A stretch of DNA of 64,000 nt from positions 12,639,346-12,703,345 of the forward strand of contig JAGTTD010000011.1 of NCBI GenBank assembly GCA_018398585.1, written 5' to 3'. Shown here one piece after another: positions 32,484 to 44,818 of this stretch. Source of the stretch: Simmondsia chinensis (Eukaryota; Streptophyta; Magnoliopsida; Caryophyllales; Simmondsiaceae). The position numbers and the translations under genes were made by a program. How positions within the stretch are numbered: the first letter of the stretch is position 1; every line of letters begins with the position of its first letter. The notes below the pieces were generated by a model, which saw nothing but the letters and a program-made list of their open reading frames with translations, made no database searches and was not told the origin of the DNA.

Positions 32484-33049
32484 TAGGGCTGACAAAATGA
32501 TAGAAGTGTATTGATGGAGGGTGGATCTAACTCTATTTTTGACTAATTTAGCTAGTGAGCTTATTTGCTATATGGGAGCCCAATATAAGGTGGGGTTTGT
32601 AAGGACGAGCTGGACTCAAGCTCTAGCTGCACGCCTGTTTGGTGTTTCCTGCAACATTCAAACAAATGGTTAGAGAGGCCCACGGGGGATCCCTCCAACG
32701 CTCAAGTCAGTATGAATCCAATAAAACAATAATAAAAGCTGGTAATAAATACATATTAATAATATAAAAGACTTAGCTTGTGAAGAGTAGAAGGTTAGAG
32801 TGGTTATTGCTCCGGAGAGATGACTGAAAAGGATGATGGAAGGTTGAGGTTTGGGGAGGCCTACCTTAGACAAGCCTTACCTTGCCTTCGAGAGGAGAGA
32901 GAGTGGCAGATAGAGAGAGAGAGAGGGAGAGTGTGGGAGAAAGGGGTGTCCTCCAAATGAGAGGGACCTCCCTCCTTTATATAGAATTCTAAGTTGGTAA
33001 GGGCTGGTTGGTAACAGCTGGCTTGGTAGTCTTTAGGTTAATACTTTCT
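32484..33049. other. Unassigned region, probable retroelement LTR remains
   Basis: Contains GATCCCTCCAACGCTCAAGT (32687-32706), a GAGA-rich run (32890-32935) and TATA-like TTTATATAG (32976), but no coding domain or clear LTR pair. Confidence 0.4.
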
Positions 33050-33345
33050 AGCTCGGTATTCTCTAGGTTGGTAATCTGTAGCTCAGTATTTTCTAGCTCG
33101 GGGGTAATCTCTAGCTCGGGTACTCTCTAGCTCGAGGTAATCTCTAGCTCGGTACTCTCTAGCTCGAGGTAATCTCTAGGTCGGTACTCTCTAGCTCGGT
33201 ACTTTCTAGCTCCGGGTAATCTCTAGCTTAGTACTCTGTAGCTCAGTACTTTTCAGCTCGGGGTAATCTCAAGCTCGGTGCTTTCTAGGTCGGTATCTCT
33301 AGCTTAGTATTCTCTAACACACCCCTTTCTAGCTAGCCTTTCTCT
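33050..33345 (+). repeat. 15-17 bp minisatellite TCTCTAGCTCGGTAC
   Basis: About eighteen head-to-tail variants of TCTCTAGCTCGGTAC and TCTCTAGCTCGAGGTAA. Units vary by 1-2 bases in length. Confidence 0.85.
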
Positions 33346-33358
33346 AGCTCCCGCGGGA

Positions 33359-33383
33359 GGGGGGGGGGGGGGGGGGGGGGGGG
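33359..33383. repeat. G tract (25 bases)
   Basis: An uninterrupted run of 25 G, followed by GAG-rich sequence. The length may be unreliable in assembly. Confidence 0.9.
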
Positions 33384-33399
33384 AGGGAGGCGGAGGGGT

Positions 33400-34140
33400 G
33401 TGAGTATAACATAAGGCTAGTATTTTAAAATACTGCCATTAGCGTTATAAACCTATAGTCCCCCCAAATCCATGGGTGACCTGTGGTCATTCCAAGTTCG
33501 GCCATGGAGCGGATCACACATAAATTCTTAGTGTGACTTGCTAGCGTACAATGTCTGCCCTTGTGATAGGAATTTCGACCATTATGCCCTGGCTTTTCGT
33601 AATTTCTACTCTTGTATAGGGCGCATAACCTTAAAATTCGTGCTGACAAATATAATGTTTTGGTTTTTATAATTGCTATTCGTGCATATTAATAGGGCCT
33701 AGGCCTTAAATAAACTGCGTATCAAGATTTTTTGTCAGTTAATTGAATGTTTAAGTTGTTTCGACTTGTAACTGGGCGTAGGGCCCATCATAAATCTTAG
33801 CAAGGGCTCTGTCCCATTTGTTGATCTTAACCGAGTGTTTAACATACTGTTTGTTGTATCAGAGTGTTTACCCTTTACGTTTTTTTTTTTTTAAAAGAAC
33901 ATTTTATCTTTCTGCTTGTCCAGATGGGCACTTTTCATTTGCGCAAAGTTGTCTAAAAGAATCTGAGCTTTTAAGGACTTTGAACCATAGAGTATTTGGT
34001 GCATTTTGTTCATTTATTCTTATAAGCACTCGTTGTGCTATGAGTTTTATGTAATAAGCATATGAGGATGGCACTATCATTACTAGCCCTTAGTTATATG
34101 CGCATTTAGTTAATCCTTAAGCGAATTATGGCGTCAAGTA
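33400..34140. other. Unassigned region
   Basis: Unique-looking sequence with no domain-bearing frame. It may be LTR or internal sequence of an unrecognised retroelement. Confidence 0.4.
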
Positions 34141-34149
34141 TGGTGATTG

Positions 34150-34465
34150 CACTGAGGCGTTCCATGGAGATAAGTATTACACTCGTTGCGGGTGTTTGCA
34201 CTAGGGCGGACCATGGTGGTGAGTATTGCACCCGTTACGGGTGTTTGCACTAGGGCGGACCATGGTGATAAGTATTGCACTCGTTGCCGGTGTTTACACC
34301 AGGGCAGACCATGGCGATATGTATTGCACCAATTGCAGGTTTTTGCACCAAGGCAGACCATGGCGATAAGTATTGCCCCTGCTATGAGTGTTTGCACCAA
34401 GGCAGGCGATGGTGGTGAGTATTGCACCCGTTGCGGGCGTTTGCACCAGGGTAGACCATGGTTGT
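34150..34465 (+). repeat. 49-bp tandem repeat, about 6-7 copies
   Basis: The core GCGGACCATGGTGATAAGTA recurs with exact 49-bp spacing (34158, 34207, 34256, 34305, 34354, 34403, 34452). The unit is not a multiple of three, yet it stays open on both strands for more than 90 codons (34134-34467). I treat those frames as products of the repeat. Confidence 0.9.
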
Positions 34466-34575
34466 GAGTATGTACGTGGATGACTATCAGGCGTTACATG
34501 TAGAATACCTAGATAAAATCAGGCACACTCGAGGTAGCAAATTAAACACAACAAGTTAGTATAACACTGGATAGG

Positions 34576-34913
34576 TGTTACGTTTATGATAGATTCACAA
34601 ACGTAAGCTAAGATTAAGAGAGTATAAGATGAGAAAGAAGTGAAGGAGATGAGAAATTCGAAGAGTTAGATGAGAGAAAGAAGGTTAATCTTAAAGAGAT
34701 AGTTAATTTCATTGAATGAGTGAAACCTTACATAAAATCAGCCCTTATAATGGAGCTTGACATAAGCGAAGTGATTCTCTAAAAAACTAATACTTTCCGG
34801 CCAAAACAACCTACCCGAGCCAAGCCTAACTAACTTTGGCGCCCAAACAGTAATTCGAATGTTTACAAGTAAAAAACACCTTACTACATCAAAAAATGAT
34901 TAAGAACATAACA
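34576..34913 (-). repeat. Solo LTR of a Ty3/gypsy element (338 bp)
   Basis: TGTTACG...CATAACA with the GATGAGAAAGAAGTGAAGGA purine block of the A/B group and no internal sequence on either side. The flanks are ATAGG (34571-34575) and ATATG (34914-34918), a 4-of-5 match that may be the decayed target duplication. This is the expected product of LTR-LTR recombination. Confidence 0.7.
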
Positions 34914-36522
34914 ATATGCCAGGATTAAATATTGTAATAAATACAATGTTGCTAGAAATAGCACACTTTTAAGGCCATTATCTGTTAAGTAATAAACCTA
35001 TGGTATATCATCCTCAAAGGATGTCCATGGCCAATGTTTGTTGGTCCTAGATGTTTATTTATGAACTAATGAGCTTGGCACGGCTTATGCTCAGTGGTTA
35101 TCAGTAGTCCATATAAACTCTTGCTAATACTGGGATGGCAAGTATATATGCGCAATATGTCTTACCAAAGATGAGTTTTTAAAGGCCTGTGGTGGGTTGC
35201 GTATGCTGGTATTGAATATAAAGAACTCTATGAGGTGAGTCTAAGAGATGTTAATGACAAAAGACCTCTAAGGATGCCCCTGATGTGGTAAACGCATTTC
35301 TTGGTACACATTAATCCCGTTATTCTAGCCCTAAGATCGCAAACTATTTTTGGGATTCGGTGATCGTACTTTATTGTGTGTGCGTTACCTTGCTAACAGT
35401 GATTATTACTTGATCGAATAGGCTGTGAGAGGAGTTTTGAGATCATTGATAAGAAAGTCCAAGACAACCTTGAAATAGATTATCGCAGGTACTGGACTAT
35501 TTTTTTCTTATTGTTACCTATTTAGATTGTTACCCTCTGAAGGGGTTTTTATTACTGAGTCAGGATTGTCAAGAAGATGTTTTTGTGGTTTGAAAGTACT
35601 GATTACACGCCACAATAGATTGAAGTCAATTGTGAAGATGGCGCTAAGTAGATGAAAATGACACCTTATATTGCTTTTACCAAACTGTTGACTAGTAGTG
35701 GTACTAAATAGCTTAGAAGAAAGTTGTTTAAAGTGTAAGTTAATCAGGTACAGTAATATGCGTGGTCCATGCTCGACTTTTTAGTTAGACATGTTTTGCT
35801 AGGTCACAACAATTTGCCTAATTATAGCTATATCACTAACTGGTAGTGAATAGTGAAGTTTTTTAAATATCTCACAACATTGTGTCACTTGACATGATTG
35901 GGGGTGCACTTCACATGAAAGTGATTCGCACACCATTGTTGAAATGACTGGGGCGAAGTCCCCTAATACTAAAATAATTTACACCACCATTATGGAAATG
36001 ACTGAGACACTTGCACCACCATTATGGAAATGATCGAGACAAAGTCCCCCACTCCTAAAAACATTTACCCCACCCCCATAAAAAGGAAGTCATGGACAAA
36101 GCAAACTCTCTCGGTCCTCACCATTTATTAGACTGTTTTGTTTTGTACTTATTGCAAACTTATTATCTCCCGAAGGTGCCTAATCTCTAGCAACGTCTAA
36201 TTTTGAGAGATGGGAATGTCACACAACATACTAGATAGCTTCAGCATGTGCATATGTGGTGGGTAGCTAGTGCTTCGTAAGCGAATAACAAGCATGTGCA
36301 TACGTGGCAGGTAGCTTAGTTGTTGCGGTTGACAACGGTGTCTTGTATTCCCATTTGGTGAATTGTATGCTTCGGGATTGCTATGTGGGTGAATAAAATA
36401 TGCATGTGGAGTAATTGAATTAGTCAGGATAGAAAGAGATAACAAACGTGTTTTGCGGTTTTCAACGAAGTTATGAGGTCTCTTGCATGCCCAAGTAGAG
36501 TCCTTAAAGGGAATCTGTGCCA
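34914..36522. other. Unassigned region with short direct repeats
   Basis: No domain-bearing frame. 35930-36060 has three copies of a phrase like CACCACCATTATGGAAATGA, and 36240-36310 has two copies of ATGTGCATA(T/C)GTGG. Probably remains of an unrecognised retroelement that hosted element A. Confidence 0.4.
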
Positions 36523-36527
36523 TCTTG

Positions 36528-36910
36528 TGTTAGCTTCCAATTCAAAGATTGAAAGTTAACCTTGTAGAAGAAAGAGTTGAGATGAGAAGAGAAGTGAAGG
36601 GGATGAGAAATAGAGAAGGAGATGAGAAGTAGAGAGAGAATTTCCAAAGGAAATTTGATTTGATATTGATTGAATGATCAATTTACATGACTTGAGCTTA
36701 TTTATACCAAGACACCAAGCTCAAACCGAACATAACAACTTCTAGAGCCAAAACGCACCTAGCCGCCAGATTTGACTCAAATGGACCCTAACCGACTTGG
36801 CGCCCAAACATGGCCTGCCAGCTAACTTTCAAATACAACACCATAGCAATCTAAAACATTACAAGCAATTCATGACCAATTACAACCAAAGGACTAAAGG
36901 ATTTATAACA
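36528..36910 (-). repeat. Element A 3' LTR (383 bp)
   Basis: TGTTAGCTTCC...TTTATAACA, adjoining the purine tract at 36911. Confidence 0.93.
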
Positions 36911-39462
36911 TTCCCTCCCCCTTGAGAAGCTTCTTGTCCTCAAGGAGAAAACTTGGAAATTGACTGTTCAAGAATGTAGGATTCTCCCATGTGACCACAC
37001 TCTTATCCAAGTTCAGCCACCGCACCATGATCTGCTGGAAAGCTCCCGTAGCTCCTGTAATCATCTTCTGCCTCTTGACAGCTACCGGCCCAAGCAGCAA
37101 TGCACCATTTGCTCCCACTTCTGGTGAAGACCGTGAGCTTCTAACTCCTTTTTTCACCTGCTTTTTAAGTAATGATACATGGAACACCGGGTGAATGTAT
37201 GAATGAGGAGGTAAATCAAGTTTGTAAGCAACTTTGCCGATCTTCTCCAAAATTTTGTATGGGCCAAAGAAACGAGCACTTAGCTTAACATTCTTCCTGA
37301 CAGCCAAAGAAGACTGTCTATAAGGTTGTAATTTGAGGTAGACCATGTCTCCAACTTCATAAGTTTTGTCTACCCTCTTTTTATCTGCATAAAATTTCAT
37401 TCGTGCACGAGCTTGATGAAGATTAACCTTAAGAACCTGCAACATCTGCTTCCTTTGCTAAATCAAGTCCCATGCTGCAGAATCTGAAGTCCACTGCTGC
37501 TGCACCATCATTGGAGAAGGAGGAGCATACCCATATAAGGCTTGGAAAGCAGAAGTGCCAATTGATGCATGAACATGATTGTTAAACCAATATTTAGCTA
37601 AGGAGAGCCATTGATTCCACTCTTTAGGCCGTGGGAAAACCATACTTCAAAGGTACTGCTCAATACATTGTTTGACACACTCGGTTTGTCCATCCGTTTG
37701 GGGATGGTAAGATGAACTAAGTGCCAACGTAGTACCCAACAATTTGAACAACTCTCTCCAAAAATTACTTGTGAACATCTTGTCCCAATCAGAAACAATG
37801 GATTGGGGCAACCCATGTAGCTTATATATGTTGTCTAAGAAGCTCTTAGCCAATCTCTTAGCTGTAATAGGCCGGATAAGGGATATAAAATGACTATATT
37901 TGGTGAAGCAATCCACCATACCCAAATTATCTCCCTACCATCAGACTTGAGAACATCAAAAGCTGTTTGTGCCTTTTCGGTCCACTTGAATGCATCCTTC
38001 TTTAGAAGCTCAGTTAAAGGCTTTGCAATGGACCCATAACCTTTAATGAACTTCCTATAATAATCGGTCAATCCCAAGAAACCTCTCAATTGCTTCAAGG
38101 TCATTGGAATAGGCCACTCTTGCATTGCTTGCACCTTGGAAGGATCGGTAGAGACTCCTTCATGAGAGATGACATGGCCCAAATACTCAAGTTTAGACTG
38201 AGCAAAAGAACATTTCGACAGCTTAGCAAAAAATCTGTGCCGCCGCATCACTACAAACTCTTCTCTAAGATGAATGAGGTGATCCTCATAGGAAGAACTA
38301 TATATCAATATATCATCGAAGAAAACCAACACTGATCTCCTCAAGTAAGGCTTGAAGATGTCGTTCATAGTAGCTTGGAATGTGGCCGGAGCATTTGTTA
38401 AACCAAAAGGCATAACAACTAACTCAAAATGCCCATGTTGTGTCTGAAAAGCATTCTTGTATATATCCGGCACAAGAACTCTGATTTGATGGTATCCGTG
38501 CCTCAAATCAAGCTTAGAGAAGCAATGTGCTCCATATAGCTCATCAAGCAGATCGTCAATAATAGGAATAGGGAACTTATCTTTCACTGTCAAAGAATTC
38601 AGTTGGCGATAATCGATGCACATTCTAGCCGTGCCATCCTTCTTTTTCACAAGAATAACGGGTGAGGCAAAAGGACTATGGCTTGGTCTAATGAAACTCA
38701 TTTGAAGCAACTCATTAACTTGCTTCTCAATCTCTGATTTTTGGGCATAAGCCTAATGGTAAGGCCTGATCTTCACTGGATCAGAGTTAGCTCGAAGCGG
38801 TATATCATGATCTACACTTCGTTGTGGAGGAAGGCTCTTTGGCTGCTCGAAAATATCCTCAAACTCTGCAATCAAAGCGTGAACTTTGGGTTGAATGTCT
38901 GGCTGCAATTCAACAGGAGAGATGACAAAAAATTGCCCAAACAATTGAATTGCATTCTTCTTGAAACCTCCCTGTAAGCATTTGCCATTGATCAGCCGCA
39001 ACTGTGCTTGATCTGAAATCCCTTGTAATGTGACCTTAGTGCCATAAACTTCGAAAGAAGCAATCATTTTATCAAAATCAAACAGTACCGGATTAAAAGA
39101 CCTCATCCAATCTACCCCAAGCACCATATCACATCCTCCCAAAGGAAGAACTATAAAATCAAAGGAGAATTGATGATCTTGCATAAACTAATGGAATGCT
39201 AGGCACTTGTTTTGAGTCGTAATTGAGTTGCCATCAGCTACCATCACAGCTAAAGGGTGAGTTTTGATGACTTCATGCTTCACCTTCTTCACCAATTTGG
39301 GATCAACGAAGCTATGTGTGCTTCCACTATCCACAAGAATGGTAACAGACGTTTTACTTGCCTTTCCACCAATGCGCATGGTGTTGTGAGCTCCACTCCC
39401 GGTCAAGGCCTTCATGGAAATCTCAACTTCATCCTCCAACAACTCATCTTGTGAAGAAGGAT
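36903..39462 (-). pseudogene. Element A pol (protease, RT, partial integrase), broken
   Basis: Continues from gag across the element B insertion. Protease ILVDSGSTHSFVDPKL near 39340; stop at 39185 where element B has a Trp; linker LGVDWMRSFNPVLFDFDKM near 39090; second stop near 38755. RT from 38710: [35 protein letters not shown], active site [11 protein letters not shown] near 38300, then [18 protein letters not shown]. The frame jumps near 37950 from the RNase H region straight into integrase ([30 protein letters not shown]). Its end is the GPYKILEKIGKVAYKLDLPP block and a tail to LLEDKKLLKGEGML. Confidence 0.85.
36911..36923 (-). other. Element A polypurine tract
   Basis: The minus strand reads AAGGGGGAGGGAA directly before the 3' LTR. 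It is almost the same as the tract at 60089-60101. Confidence 0.85.
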
Positions 39463-39467
39463 CATAA
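39463..39467. repeat. Target duplication CATAA, left copy (element B)
   Basis: CATAA flanks element B at 39463-39467 and 45244-45248. Confidence 0.93.
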
Positions 39468-39891
39468 TGTTAGCTTTCCAAAATTAATTTGGTAAGCTAA
39501 CCTTGTAGAAGAGAGTATGAGATGAGAAAAGAAGGGAAGGGGATGAAAAAATAGAGAAAGAAGATGAGAAATAGAGAATTCCCTTAGGAATAGGTTTTTA
39601 TTTAATTGGATAGATCCAAATTACACTCATAGCTTTCCAATTATACAAGGAATCATCAAGAAAACCCTAGCTGAGCTGCACAGCCGCAACAAACCCCTGT
39701 ATTGTAACAACCTGTAACTGAATTTCTGCATATTTTGGTCCAGATGCTGTAACGTGAGCAGCACGTGCTGCGGGAAGCCTTAAGCCGATTTCTAGTGCAA
39801 TTTAAACTGTTGTTATATCATATAAACTCGAATAAAAAGTAATCTAAAAAAATAAAATTGCATTACAAGTAAAATTAATTAATTCGTAACA
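39468..39891 (-). repeat. Element B 3' LTR (424 bp)
   Basis: TGTTAGCTTTCC...TTCGTAACA; the purine tract (CAAGACGGAGGGAT on the minus strand) starts at 39892. Confidence 0.94.
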
Positions 39892-39920
39892 ATCCCTCCG
39901 TCTTGAAAAGCTTCGTGTCC

Positions 39921-42900
39921 TCAAGAAGTGAAGCTCGGAAATAAACTCTTCAAGAAGTTGTGGTCCTCCCATGTTGTAAAGTGCTCATTTAAGTTACTCC
40001 AAGTGACTTGGACTTGGTGAATCTTCCCTTTGTTCAGCTGCATCACTCGTTCAGATTTGACAGATCGTGGTTGTTGCAGTAAAATGCCATTTGCTTCAGC
40101 TATGGGCGGGTTTTGGCTTGTATCGGCATTTTTCTTAACCTGTTTTTTAAGAAGGGACACATGAAACATGGGGTGAATGTAAGAATGTGAGGGTAAGTCG
40201 AGTTTGTACGCCACATTGCTAATTTTTTCCAGAATTTTGTAAGGACCAAAGTAACGAGCACACAACTTGACGTTGCGTCGAACAGCCACGGTTGATTGTC
40301 TATAGGGTTGTAGTTTGAGGTAGACCATGTCCCCGACTTCATAGTTCTTATCTACCCTCTTCTTATCCGCATAATGCTTCATACGGGCCCGAGCTTGTTG
40401 GAGATTGTCCTTAAGCAATTCCAAGATCTGTCTCCTCTGCTGCATAAGCTGTGTGGCTGCTGAATCGGTAATTTTGGGCTATTGGATCAGCATAGGAGAA
40501 GGTGGAGAGTATCCATACAATGCTCAGAAGGGCGTAGTGCCAATGGTTGTGTGAAAATGTGTGTTGAACAAAAAATTGGCTAAGGAAAGCCAACGGTTCC
40601 ACTCCTTAGGCTTCGAGAAGACCATGCTTCGGAGATATTGCTCCACACATTGGTTGACTCTTTCAGTTTGCCCATCCATTTGAGGATGGTAGGAAGAACT
40701 AAGAGCCAACGTGGTTCCCATCAGCTTGAACAATTCCCTCCAGAAGTTGCTTGTGAAGATTTTGTCCGGGTCCGACACGATGGATTGCGGCAATCCATGT
40801 AGCTTGTAGATTTTGTTGAGGAAGAGCTTAGCCAACTTCTTCGCAGTAACAGGTCGGGTAAGAGCAGGAAAATGACTATATTTGGTGAAGCGATCCACCA
40901 CGACCCATATGACTTCCTTGCCTTCGGATTTTGGTAGCCCCTCAATGAAATCCATACTAATGTGAACCCAAGCACCGTCCGGAATGGGAAGAGGTTGAAG
41001 AATTCCTTTGTATCGCGGATCTCCCAATTTTGTTTGTTGGCAAATATCACAAGATTTCACATAATCCCTTACATCCTTTTTCATGCTCGGCCACGTGAAA
41101 TAAGCTTTAATTCGTTGATAGGTGCCTTCCACACCCTCGTGACCTCCCCAAGCAGCGTCGTGTGAGGCATGGATGACCTGTTTTCTCAAGTCAATAGTAG
41201 CTCCCACATATAACATGCCTTGAACCCGTAACAGCCCACGGTTTACTGTCAGGTTGCTGTTATCTGCAATCGATTTCGCGCCTGTCTGGAGAGCCGCAGC
41301 AGTGAAGTTTTCTCGATCAAATGGGTCTCCCTCGTAGGACTTGTGTCCCTCTTCAACCCAAGAAGGAATTACCACTGAAATGACTGAGCACGAGCCCGAA
41401 ACAGTGTCCTCGAAACGCCTTGACAATGCATCTGCAGCTGCGTTTTCCTTGCCACTTCTATACTCGATGTCGTAATCAAAGCCTTTCTTTTGATTTCTTG
41501 ACACGATCTTCTATTTGAAGAGATATTTGAGGCTTTGGTGATCCGTCCGAATGATGAATTTATGACCCTCCAAATAATGCCTCCATTTCTCCACGGCTAA
41601 GAGAATTGCGAGGTACTCCTTTTCATAAGTCGAAATTACCTGATGTTTGGGGCTTAGAGCTTGACTTAGATATGCAATGGGCCTTCCTCTTTGAGAGAGA
41701 ACAGCCCCAATACCAGTACCACTTGCATCGGTCTCTAAAACGAAGCCTTCGGTGAAATTCGGCATTGTCAAAACTGGTGCTACACGCATAGAGGCTTTGA
41801 GAGCTTCAAAAGTGGCCTGAGACTTCTCGTTCCACCCAAAAGCATCCTTCTTCAAGAGCTCTGTTAAAGGTTTGGCAATGCAACCATAACCTTTAATGAA
41901 TTTTCGATAATATCCGGTCAATCCCAAGAATCCTTGCAATTGCTTCAAGGTGATCAGGGTTGGCCATTCTTGCATTGCTCGGATCTTGTTAAGATCAGTA
42001 GCTACGCCCTCTGATGAGATGATATGACCTAGGTATTCAATCTTCTTTTGAGCAAACGAGCACTTGGACAATTTTGCAAAAAACCGGTGTTGTCGCATCA
42101 AGATTAATACTTGTCGAAGGTGTGTGAGGTGAGCTTCATACGTGGGACTGTAGATCAGTATGTCGTCGAAGAATACCAGTACCGAATTCCTCAAATAAGG
42201 CTTGAAGACGTCATTCATTGCCGCTTGGAAAGTGGCCGGAGCATTTGTTAGACCAAAAGGCATAACAACGAACTCGAAATGGCCATGATGAGTTTGAAAA
42301 GCAGTCTTGTAAATATCTGATTCCAGAACTCGGATCTGATGATATCCTTGCCTTAAGTCCAGCTTGGAAAAGAAGCACGCCCCATGAAGCTCATCAAGCA
42401 AGTCATCTATGACCGGTATCGGAAATTTGTCTTTCACGGTTAGTGTATTCGAACGGCGGTAATCGATGCACGTACGGGCTGTCCCATCTTTCTTCTTTAC
42501 AAGGATCACGGGTGAAGCAAAAGGACTTCGGCTTGGTCTAATGAAGCTCAACCGAAGCAACTCCTCCACTTGCCTCTTTATCTCGGCTTTTTGGCCATGG
42601 GGATACCGATATGGCCTAATTTTGAATGGTTCGGCATTTCCTCGTAAAGGTATGGCGTGGTCCACATTCCTTTGAGGAGGGAGACTCTTAGGCTCTTCAA
42701 AGATGTCCCCAAAATTGTTAATTAAGGTCTGAACAGCAGGAGGATGAATCGGTTGCTGCATAACCGAGCTCACCATGAATAAATGCCCGATCCATTTTAT
42801 CGTCTTCTTTTTAATTCCACCTTGCACATCCTTTGCCTCGATTAATTTGAGCTGAGCTTCCTCGAATATGCCTTGCAAAGACACCTTGGTGCCATGAACT

Positions 42901-43370
42901 TCAAAAGCCACTATCATTTTATCAAAGTCAAAGACAATCGGGTTGAAGGTCCTCATCCAATCTACTCCGAGCACCATGTCGCAACCACCCGAGGGCATCA
43001 CTCGGAAATCGAAGGTAAAATGATGGCCTTGCATAGACCAAGGAAAGGCTATGCACTTGTTTTGTGTTGTCAAAGAGTTCCCATCAGCTACCATGACTGC
43101 CAATGGATGAGTTTTCGTCACTTCGTGTTTGACCTTCTTAATCAACTTCGGGTCAACGAAACTGTGAGTTCTTCCACTATCGATGAGAATAATAATGGAG
43201 TGTTTTCCGGCCCGTCCCTTGATTTTAATTGTGTTATGAGCCCCACTTCCGGTTAGAGCCTTCATGGAGATTTCGACCTCGTCCTCACTTGAGTTGCCTT
43301 GTAAATTGCATTCGGTATCTTCTAAATTAGCACCTGAATCGGTACTGTCAGCCTCATTTTCAGCAGGTAC
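39921..43370 (-). pseudogene. Element B pol: protease, RT, RNase H, integrase, C-terminal tail
   Basis: Frame 43265-41511 holds the protease (ILIDSGRTHSFVDPKL; DSG kept), RT ([20 protein letters not shown], active site [10 protein letters not shown]) and RNase H (VLETDASGTGIGAVLSQ). It ends at a TAG at 41511. The next frame (41504-40524) has the integrase zinc finger (HDAAWGGHEG with CDICQQTK) and core (MDFIEGLP, VSDPDKIFTSNFWRELF, YHPQMDGQTERVN). Two stops follow near 40521 and 40480. The last frame (40445-39921) has YFGPYKILEKISNVAYKLDL and a chromodomain-like tail. Close to intact but inactive as it stands. Confidence 0.9.
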
Positions 43371-44746
43371 TCAGCTCCCTTTTGCATACATAAGTGCTTG
43401 TGTTTTGTACCTATGCCCGGGTTGATACAGTTGGTTGCATCGAAAACAAAGTCTGGCTGAAAATCTGTCACCGTTTTTACTGCTGAAACTCATGTTCTGC
43501 TGCACAAGTCTCGGTTTGCTGCTGGTATGCGACTTCCCTTTGTCATATGAAGGGACTTGAGTTGCTTCAATCAATTTTGCTTTATTGTAAGTGCTTGACA
43601 AAGTCTTAGGACCAATGGCTTTCACCATGTTTTTGATCCTAAGCTTAAGGCCACTCACAAAGCAAGAAACGTAGTATGATTCTGCATCCTCGGGAGCAAT
43701 GGCCAGAACTGACATCAAATTTGCTCTCAAATTCTCAAATCTAAGCATGTACTCTCTCACACTTGATGTTCGGACCAACTTGTTAAAGTTATCCACAACA
43801 TCCGTTGATTCTCCTTCACCATACCGTTCACACATCTCTTCTACGAAAAGGCCCCAAGAAAGATGTGGTTTGTTTTTCAACAAACTATAGTACCAAACCT
43901 CATGATCACTATGAAGATGGACTGCGGCTAACTGGAACTTCTCCTCCTCAGGTATATTATAATATAAAAAGAATCGATCACATCTCCTAAGCCAAGATTC
44001 CGGTTGCTTTCCATCAAAAGGGTCGATTTCTACCCTTAGTTGCCTGTAAGAGCCACTCCTACCCCCAGTAGTGTTGTCATTGGTCACGATCCTATGTTGA
44101 CATGGTTGATTAGGTGGTCTATCAATATGATCGAACACATCGTCTGATACATTTTGGTGCATAACAGAATCATAGCGCCTGCTGTTCGGTACTGAATTTT
44201 CAGCATTAGTCCGGTAGTTAGTAGGTCCGAATACTCGATCATGATTTTCGATATTAACTTCAGGTCGAATGGGTTGATTCGCAGCTGACCTAATGTTAAT
44301 TGATGGTCCTACACCAGGTTGTAACATAGGAGATTTACCTCGGGTGTGCATTCATTCTTGAGGTCTGTCCGAGCTGACCTGCTACTGATCGATTCCCGGT
44401 TGCTGCAGATCGACTTCCACTGCCTGGTGAATATGACTTGCAGGTTTGAGGATGGCCTCAACACTTGTTCACCATGTTTGTTAACTTGTTCTTGCAAGTG
44501 TTCAAGTTTTTCCTCAATGTGTTGCAATCGGTCTTGCACCTTGGCATCTTTAGCATCTTTATCCATCAATAATGCCAAAATCTGATCCATTCTTTGATTA
44601 AACCCTTGTTGCATCTCTTGAAGATCTTCCTTAGTAGCATTTTGAGGTCCCGCCGTGGGGTTCCCGGTAACAGCCGCAATGAAATCCAGATTGGACCCGG
44701 TTGCGTTTGCTCCTGCTCCTGATCTTGTCCTAACTCCATCCGCCAT
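43371..44746 (-). pseudogene. Element B gag, frameshifted
   Basis: It starts MADGVRTRSGAGANATG at 44746, followed by a coiled coil (DRLQHIEEKLEHLQEQVNKH). A frameshift near 44350 leads into MHTRGKSPMLQPGVGPS. The retrotransposon gag core follows (RVEIDPFDGKQPESWLRRC, LSWGLFVEEMCERYGEGEST), then the zinc knuckle CFRCNQLYQPGHRY. The last knuckle position is Tyr; element A has Cys. A TGA at 43371 stands where element A has Cys, separating gag from protease; in A the two are continuous. Confidence 0.88.
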
Positions 44747-44805
44747 TTTTGCTCGAATTTTTTTTTTTTAACAGCTCAATCAATGTTGATGATTGATAAA
44801 ACCAA

Positions 44806-44816
44806 CTCTGATACCA
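44806..44816 (-). other. Element B primer binding site
   Basis: The minus strand reads TGGTATCAGAG two bases inside the 5' LTR, matching initiator-Met tRNA. Confidence 0.88.
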
Positions 44817-44818
44817 AT

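Noticed and set aside
34150..34465. CRISPR-like array (also considered at 54540-54765)
   Set aside because: The units are contiguous without unique spacers, and the sequence is from a plant nucleus.
34571..34918. Complete retrotransposon at the 34576 LTR
   Set aside because: No primer site or purine tract adjoins it on either side, so it is a solo LTR.
37081..37194. Plus-strand frames within elements A and B (for example 36991-37194, 42873-43256)
   Set aside because: Shadows of gag and pol on the opposite strand.
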